A stretch of 64,000 nt of DNA, from NCBI RefSeq assembly GCF_008929045.1, contig NZ_VFAH01000014.1, forward strand, positions 105,439-169,438. Direction: 5' to 3'. Under the pieces are notes generated by a model. It was not told the DNA's origin. It did no database searches and was given only the letters and a program-made list of their open reading frames with translations. Every line of letters begins with the position of its first letter. Position 1 is the stretch's first letter. Below are positions 59,446 to 64,000 of this stretch, piece by piece. Both the position numbers and the translations under genes were made by a program. This stretch comes from Noviherbaspirillum aerium (GTDB taxonomy: Bacteria; Pseudomonadota; Gammaproteobacteria; Burkholderiales; Burkholderiaceae_D).

Positions 59446-60198
59446 ATGGATATCCACACTGCAGTGTCCAACAACCCGAACCGGAGCAACGTCGGCAGCC
59501 TCAGCCGGCAATTGGTCGAACTGCTCACGGAACGCATCCAGAACGGCGAATTGAAGGCGGGTGACCGCTTTCCCACCGAGATCGAGCTGATCGAGCAATA
59601 CCGGGTCAGCCGCACCGTGGTGCGCGAAGCGGTATCGAGCCTGAAGGCGGACGGCCTGGTGGAGACGCGCCATGGCATCGGCACCTTCGTTCTCGAACCC
59701 AGCCGCCGGGTACGCGTGGCCACGGACCCAAAGGAGGTGCAGACCATCCGCGAAGTGCTGCAGCTGCTCGAATTCCGCATCTGCCTCGAACCCGAAGCCG
59801 CTTATCTGGCCGCCCTGCGCCGCAGCGAAGAGGAACTGCGGAGCATCAAGACGGCGCTCGATGAACTGGTGGAACAGCGCACGCGCGGCGACGACACTTC
59901 CGGCGCCGACTTCGCATTCCATAACAGCATCGCGGGCGCCAGCGGCAACCGCTATTACGCCGACACCTTCAGTTTTCTCGGCGCCCGCGCGATCCCGCGC
60001 ACCCAGGTCCGCACGCATCAGTTCCAGCCGCTGCCGCGCCAGCAGTACATGCATATCGTGAACGAGCAGCACAAGGCCATCTATGAGGCCATCGCGGATG
60101 GCAACGCCGAGCGCGCCCACGAAGCCATGCTGGCCCATTTGACCAGCAGCCTTGAGCGCCTGCGCAATGCCATCGCGGAAGAACCGCGCCCGGCATAA
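59446..60198 (+). CDS. FadR-subfamily GntR transcriptional regulator
   Basis: 250 aa. Winged helix-turn-helix at about 20-85 (DRFPTEIELIEQYRVSRTVVREAVSSLKADGLVETRHGIGTFV). FCD domain at about 100-240 (LEFRICLEPEAAYLAAL, DFAFHNSIAGASGN, NEQHKAIYEAIADGN, AMLAHLTSSLERLR). No strong ribosome binding site was seen. It converges on ttuD with a shared terminator. Glucarate/galactarate-type clusters of Burkholderiales are often controlled by such GntR proteins, so regulation of the adjacent gar genes is likely but unproven. Confidence 0.9.
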   Translation: MDIHTAVSNNPNRSNVGSLSRQLVELLTERIQNGELKAGDRFPTEIELIEQYRVSRTVVREAVSSLKADGLVETRHGIGTFVLEPSRRVRVATDPKEVQTIREVLQLLEFRICLEPEAAYLAALRRSEEELRSIKTALDELVEQRTRGDDTSGADFAFHNSIAGASGNRYYADTFSFLGARAIPRTQVRTHQFQPLPRQQYMHIVNEQHKAIYEAIADGNAERAHEAMLAHLTSSLERLRNAIAEEPRPA

Positions 60199-60259
60199 CC
60201 GGGCTTGATCATGCTTGATCAAGCCCGCCGGCAAGCTCTAATCTGTATCGGCGGTTGAA

Positions 60260-60293
60260 GAAAAGGCCCGGAAGGTTCCGGGCCTTTTCTTTT
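60260..60293. terminator. Bidirectional Rho-independent terminator
   Basis: GAAAAGGCCCGGAA (60260-60273) pairs with TTCCGGGCCTTTTC (60276-60289), followed by TTTT on the plus strand and preceded by an A run that gives T on the minus strand. It separates the convergent GntR gene (60198) and ttuD (60317). Confidence 0.9.
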
Positions 60294-60316
60294 AGCTTGT
60301 TGCGGCAGCTGCAGGT

Positions 60317-61600
60317 TCAGAGAACCAGGATTGCCCGGAAATCGTTGACATTGGTCAGCGTGGGACCGGTGACGACGAGATCGCCGAGCGCGCTGAAAAA
60401 GCCATAACCGTTATTGTCGGCCAGCATGGCGCGGCCATCGATTCCGGCCGTGGCGGCACGTGCCAGCGTATCGGGACCGATCACCGCGCCGGCATTGTCT
60501 TCGGAGCCGTCGATGCCGTCCGTGTCGCAGGCAATGGCATGCACCTCGGGCATGCCATCGAGCGCCACCGCCAGCGCCAGCAGGAATTCGGCGTTGCGTC
60601 CGCCGCGTCCCTTGCCGCGCACCGTCACCGTCGTTTCACCGCCCGACAGCAGCACCTGCGGCTTGCCGCCGGCCTTCGCACGCCGCCGGAGTTCGCGCAC
60701 GCTGTCCGCATGCGCGGCAGCCACCTCGCGCGCCTCGCCTTCGATGTGATCGGACAGGATGTGCGGTTCCATGCCGAGCGCACGCGCCCTTTGCGCCGCG
60801 GCTTCCAATGCCGTCATGGCTGTCGCGACGACTTCATGGGAGTGAGCGGCAAAGCGCGGGTCGCCGGGCTTGGGCGTTTCCAGTTCGCCGGAAGCCAGGC
60901 GGGCCTTGATACCGGCGGGAACTTCGATGCCGTACCTGGCGATGATGTTCAATGTCTCATCACAGGTGGTGGCATCGGAAAGCGTCGGTCCGCTTGCCAC
61001 ATGGCTGGGGTCGTCTCCGGGAATGTCGGAAATGAGCAGCGTATGGACACGCCCCTTGCAAGCCGCCGCCAGGCGGCCGCCCTTGATTGCCGACAGATGC
61101 TTGCGCACGCAATTCATTTCCGAAATGCTGGCGCCGGAGCGTAGCAGCGCCCGGTTGATCGCCTGCTTGTCGCTGAACGCAAGCCCCTCCGCCGGAGCCG
61201 CGAGCAGCGAAGACCCGCCGCCGGAGATCAGGCATAGCAGCAGGTCGTCTTCTTTCAACGATCCGGCAAGCGCGAGGATGCGCTGCGCCGCAGCCGCGCC
61301 GGCGGCGTCGGGCACCGGATGCGCCGCCTCCACCACTTCGATGCGGCGCGTCGGCATGCCATGGCCATAGCGGGTGACCACCAGGCCCGACAGCTCGCCC
61401 TGCCAGTGCGCCTCTACCGCCTGCGCCATCGCCGCCGCGCCCTTCCCCGCGCCGATCACGACGGTGCGTCCTGCCGGCGGCGCGGGCAGGTGCGCGGGCA
61501 CGCAGCCCGCCGCGCTGACCGCGGTCACCGCCGCGCCGAAGAGGTCAAGCAAATCCGCGCGCGGCGCGGTCCGATGTTGACTGGTCATGGCAGCAGGCAT
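60317..61600 (-). CDS. ttuD: Glycerate 2-kinase (TtuD/GckA, MOFRL family)
   Basis: 427 aa, family length. N-terminal GAGKGAAAMAQAVEAHWQGEL, the phosphate-binding LCLISGGGSSLLAAPAEG, NCVRKHLSAIKGGRLA, LISDIPGDDPSHVASGPT, and the C-terminal MOFRL domain LLSGGETTVTVRGKGRGGRNAEFLLALA and ACDTDGIDGSEDNAGA. Older annotations name it hydroxypyruvate reductase. It phosphorylates D-glycerate, the product of GarR, to 2-phosphoglycerate. It starts 9 bp after the garR stop. Confidence 0.92.
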   Translation of the reverse strand: MPAAMTSQHRTAPRADLLDLFGAAVTAVSAAGCVPAHLPAPPAGRTVVIGAGKGAAAMAQAVEAHWQGELSGLVVTRYGHGMPTRRIEVVEAAHPVPDAAGAAAAQRILALAGSLKEDDLLLCLISGGGSSLLAAPAEGLAFSDKQAINRALLRSGASISEMNCVRKHLSAIKGGRLAAACKGRVHTLLISDIPGDDPSHVASGPTLSDATTCDETLNIIARYGIEVPAGIKARLASGELETPKPGDPRFAAHSHEVVATAMTALEAAAQRARALGMEPHILSDHIEGEAREVAAAHADSVRELRRRAKAGGKPQVLLSGGETTVTVRGKGRGGRNAEFLLALAVALDGMPEVHAIACDTDGIDGSEDNAGAVIGPDTLARAATAGIDGRAMLADNNGYGFFSALGDLVVTGPTLTNVNDFRAILVL

Positions 61601-61609
61601 GCGGACCGA

Positions 61610-62491
61610 TCAGGCGATCGGGTGATTCGACATCAGTTCCAGCGCGCGGCACAGCGCGGAATGATCGCTCTTGCCGAAACCGTTGGCCACGCAGGTATTG
61701 AACAGTTCCTGCGCCGTCGCGGTGTTGGGCAGCGTGACGCCGAGCGAGCGGGCGCCCTGCAGCGCGAGATTGAGGTCTTTCTGGTGCAGCTCGATGCGGA
61801 AGCCCGGATCGAAGGTGCGCTTGACCATGCGCTCGCCGTGCACTTCGAGAATGCGCGATGCGGCGAAGCCGCCCATCAGCGCCTGGCGCACGCGCGCCGG
61901 ATCGGCGCCGGCCTTGGAGGCGAACAGCAAGGCTTCGCTGACGGCTTCGATGGTCAGTGCGACGATGATCTGGTTGGCCACCTTGCAGGTCTGGCCGGCG
62001 CCGTTCTCGCCGACATGGGTAATGTTCTTGCCCATCAGTTCGAAGTAAGGCTTGACGCGTTCGAAGCCTTCGACGGAGCCGCCGACCATGATGGTCAGGG
62101 TGGCGCCCTTGGCGCCCACTTCACCGCCGGACACCGGCGCGTCGAGATACTCGCAATCGAGCGCATTGACGCGCTTGGCGAATTCCTTGGTCTCGATCGG
62201 CGAGATGGAACTCATGTCGACAACGGCCTTGCCCGCGGACAATCCCGCGGCCACGCCGTTCTCCGAGAACAGCACCTTCTCGACGTCGGGCGTGTCCGGC
62301 ACCATCAGGAAAATGATGTCCGCGCTTTTCGCCACTTCCGCCGCCGAAGCGCAGTAAGTCGCCTGGCCGTTGAGCGGATCCTGCGCCGGCTTGGTGCGGG
62401 TATGAACGAACAGCTGGTGTCCGCCCTTCTGCAGGTTCAGTGCCATGGGCGCGCCCATGATGCCCAGTCCGATGAAACCGAGGTTTGCCAT
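61610..62491 (-). CDS. garR: 2-hydroxy-3-oxopropionate (tartronate semialdehyde) reductase
   Basis: 293 aa beta-hydroxyacid dehydrogenase. N-terminal NAD site MANLGFIGLGIMGAPMALNL, the substrate loop DAPVSGGEVGAKGATLTIMVGG, the catalytic Lys in GAGQTCKVANQIIVALTIEA, and the C-terminal KDLNLALQGARSLGVTLPNT. AAGGAG ribosome binding site. It reduces tartronate semialdehyde to D-glycerate. GarR and GlxR cannot be separated by sequence; the adjacent GarL-type aldolase favours the aldarate pathway. Confidence 0.92.
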   Translation of the reverse strand: MANLGFIGLGIMGAPMALNLQKGGHQLFVHTRTKPAQDPLNGQATYCASAAEVAKSADIIFLMVPDTPDVEKVLFSENGVAAGLSAGKAVVDMSSISPIETKEFAKRVNALDCEYLDAPVSGGEVGAKGATLTIMVGGSVEGFERVKPYFELMGKNITHVGENGAGQTCKVANQIIVALTIEAVSEALLFASKAGADPARVRQALMGGFAASRILEVHGERMVKRTFDPGFRIELHQKDLNLALQGARSLGVTLPNTATAQELFNTCVANGFGKSDHSALCRALELMSNHPIA

Positions 62492-62554
62492 GTAGTTCTC
62501 CTTAACGATGATTGAGCGACGCCGGGCTGCCTGCCGTTTGCGGCAGGCAAGCGC

Positions 62555-63331
62555 TCAGGCGCCTTGCCGGGTTGATTCGGCGAGATTCCGCAGCGCTGCT
62601 TCAGCGCCGCTGCGGAGCAATGTGATGTCGGTGGTAATGGCGACGAAATCGAAACCGCTGCGCACGTATTCCGCAGCCAGCACCGCATCCGGCATCAGGA
62701 TGCCGATCGGCTTGCCGGCCGCATGGCAGCGCTCGCGCGCGGAATGAATCTGCTTTTGCACGTCGGGATGCTTGTTGTCGCCAAGATGTCCAAGCGCGGC
62801 GGCCAGGTCGGAAGGACCGACGAACAGCGCATCAACGCCATCGACCGCGGCGATCTCTTCGATGCTGGCGAGGCCGGCGGCGGATTCGATCTGCACCACC
62901 AGGCAGGTTTCGTTGTCGACCTGCGCAAAGTAATCGGCGTCGCGGCCATAGCGGTTGGCGCGGGTGCCGGCCGACACGCCGCGGATGCCCAGCGGCGGAT
63001 AACGCATGGCGGCCACCGCGCGGCGGGCGTCGTCGGCGGAGTCCACCATCGGGATCACCAGCGTCTGCGCGCCGATGTCGAGCATGCGCTTGATGATGAT
63101 GGTGTCATTGACGGCGGGCCGCACCAGTGCCGGCATGTCGCTCTGCGCAACGGTGCGCAGCTGCTCCAGCACCATGGGTACGTCATTGGGCGCGTGCTCG
63201 CTGTCGATCAGTACCCAGTCGTAGCTGGATTGAGTCAGCACTTCCAGGACGTTGCAGCTGGCAAGCATGCTCCATATGCCAATCTGCTGCTGTCGTGCCT
63301 GTAATCGTGCCTTGAAGGAATTGGTTTTCAT
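62555..63331 (-). CDS. garL: HpcH/HpaI-family aldolase (2-dehydro-3-deoxyglucarate aldolase-like)
   Basis: 258 aa. Class II HpaI/GarL fold: GIWSMLASCNVLEVLTQSSYDWVLIDSEHAPND, LVRPAVNDTIIIKRMLDIGAQTLVIPMVDS, RYPPLGIRGVSAGTRANRYG, VVQIESAAGLASIEEIAAV with metal-binding Glu, and DALFVGPSDLAAALGH. It should cleave 5-keto-4-deoxy- or 2-keto-3-deoxy-glucarate to pyruvate and tartronate semialdehyde, feeding GarR. Some relatives cleave 4-hydroxy-2-oxoheptanedioate, less likely here. Located 63 bp upstream of garR. Confidence 0.88.
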   Translation of the reverse strand: MKTNSFKARLQARQQQIGIWSMLASCNVLEVLTQSSYDWVLIDSEHAPNDVPMVLEQLRTVAQSDMPALVRPAVNDTIIIKRMLDIGAQTLVIPMVDSADDARRAVAAMRYPPLGIRGVSAGTRANRYGRDADYFAQVDNETCLVVQIESAAGLASIEEIAAVDGVDALFVGPSDLAAALGHLGDNKHPDVQKQIHSARERCHAAGKPIGILMPDAVLAAEYVRSGFDFVAITTDITLLRSGAEAALRNLAESTRQGA

Positions 63332-63462
63332 GGAAGCCTCGATGGATCAAGTAGGACGACGGCGTGCGGGGATCTTGCTGATGCTTCGGTCCGGGCCGGC
63401 ATGTTGTTTTTATAGACAATACGCTTGCCTGGCAAGGCTTCTTTTTTCTTTTGTTTCCTTGT

Positions 63463-63496
63463 GAATAACGGAGCACCAGCCGGCGCTCCGTTATTC
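63463..63496. repeat. 12-bp inverted repeat upstream of garL
   Basis: GAATAACGGAGC and GCTCCGTTATTC form a perfect 12-bp stem with a 10-nt loop, in the 213-bp gap between the TRAP permease gene and garL. The T-rich tract lies on the wrong side for a minus-strand terminator. It may reduce read-through or be a regulator site. Confidence 0.55.
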
Positions 63497-63544
63497 AGGT
63501 GCCTCCAGATGGTTCCGGCGGCTTGTGCTGCTCTGCTTATGGCC

Positions 63545-64000
63545 TTACTTGCCCAGCATAATCGAAGGCAGCCACAGCGAGAACGACGGCACGTAAGTGA
63601 TCAGCAGCATGGCCGCGATCAGCGCGCCGTAGAACGGCCAGATCGTCTTCATCACCTGCCCCACGCTGATGCCTCCGATCGCGCATCCCACGAACTGCGT
63701 CGTGCCCACCGGCGGCGTGTTCAGCCCCAGCGCGCAGTTGATCAGCATCAGCATGCCGAACTGCACCGGATCCATGCCAAACTTCATCGCGATCGGCAGG
63801 AAGATCGGCGTGCAGATCAGGATCGTGCTGGCCATGTCCATGAAGGTGCCCAGCAGGAACAGGATGATGTTGATCATCGCGAAGATCGCCCACGGGCTCG
63901 AGGAAATGCTCGACATCATCTCGCCGGTCAGCTCGGCCACTTCATACAGGCTCATCAGGTGCTGGAACACCGCCGAGATACCGATCAGCAGCAGCACCAC
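63545..64000 (-). CDS. TRAP transporter large permease (DctM type), C-terminal part
   Basis: The frame is open to the right edge, so this is a 151-codon C-terminal fragment of a larger gene; no start should be assigned within the window. Family signatures are MINIILFLLGTFMDMASTILICTPIFLPIAMKFG, GMLMLINCALGLNTPPVGTTQFVGCAIGG and the last helix LIAAMLLITYVPSFSLWLPSIML. It precedes garL on the same strand, so the transporter probably imports glucarate, galactarate or a related acid. Confidence 0.92.
   Translation of the reverse strand: MVLLLIGISAVFQHLMSLYEVAELTGEMMSSISSSPWAIFAMINIILFLLGTFMDMASTILICTPIFLPIAMKFGMDPVQFGMLMLINCALGLNTPPVGTTQFVGCAIGGISVGQVMKTIWPFYGALIAAMLLITYVPSFSLWLPSIMLGK

Noticed and set aside
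63463..63496. Hairpin considered as the terminator of the right-edge TRAP permease gene
   Set aside because: The T-rich tract is on the wrong side for minus-strand transcription, so it is listed as an inverted repeat only.

Overview
The window is high-GC chromosomal DNA from a betaproteobacterium, most likely Burkholderiales and plausibly Oxalobacteraceae (Herbaspirillum/Noviherbaspirillum-like). This is an inference from gene content: many TRAP and TctABC carboxylate importers, FadR-type GntR, LysR and LacI regulators, and sugar-acid catabolic operons. No rRNA, tRNA or CRISPR array was recognised.

Left part (1-14.4 kb). A truncated Cache/HAMP sensor leaves the left edge. The most unusual gene of the window follows on the minus strand (1583-4633). 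It is an IS21 IstA-like transposase whose DDE triad has lost two residues, fused in one open frame to a degenerate receiver domain and a PAS-GAF-PAS-PAS array, with no kinase or other output domain. Next come a phage-type ASCH-like gene, about 1.4 kb without recognisable genes, a stress-like cluster (two formaldehyde-dehydrogenase-type zinc dehydrogenases, a membrane-tailed DJ-1/PfpI protein and an unknown protein), and two overlapping PhyH dioxygenases divergent from a LysR regulator.

Middle part (14.9-31.5 kb). Two sugar-acid utilisation blocks each carry a closely similar FadR-type GntR regulator and an Ldh-family oxidoreductase. Block A has an idonate-type dehydrogenase and a complete TRAP transporter. 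Block B has an SDR, a SAF-fused altronate/galactarate dehydratase, a 2-hydroxyacid dehydrogenase, a second SDR and a TctCBA transporter. ATTGG...CCAAT-type palindromes in both blocks suggest a shared class of operator.

Patchwork region (31.5-40.8 kb). This holds a NinX-like phage gene, a small membrane protein, a DUF4214 lipoprotein, a secreted unknown protein ended by a 124-bp MITE-like element, a type-2 (permuted) secreted PHB depolymerase, an XRE-cupin regulator divergent from a cupin/7Fe-ferredoxin pair, a DJ-1/PfpI protein, and a TRAP binding protein without permeases.

Right part (41-64 kb). A minus-strand operon couples a XylX-like FAH-family dehydratase, a TRAP transporter and an IlvD/Edd-type pentonate dehydratase, which fits a Weimberg-type route to alpha-ketoglutarate semialdehyde. 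The next block is a 2-ketogluconate regulon: ptxS, a polar-amino-acid-type ABC importer, kguE, kguK and kguD, with three TGAAACCGGTTTCA-type PtxS operators. Beyond it lie small unknown genes, a REP-like repeat, a second MITE copy, a beta-helix surface protein with a hexanucleotide-repeat linker, two FadR-type regulators, and a minus-strand glucarate/galactarate lower-pathway cluster (garL, garR, ttuD) behind a TRAP large permease that runs off the right edge.
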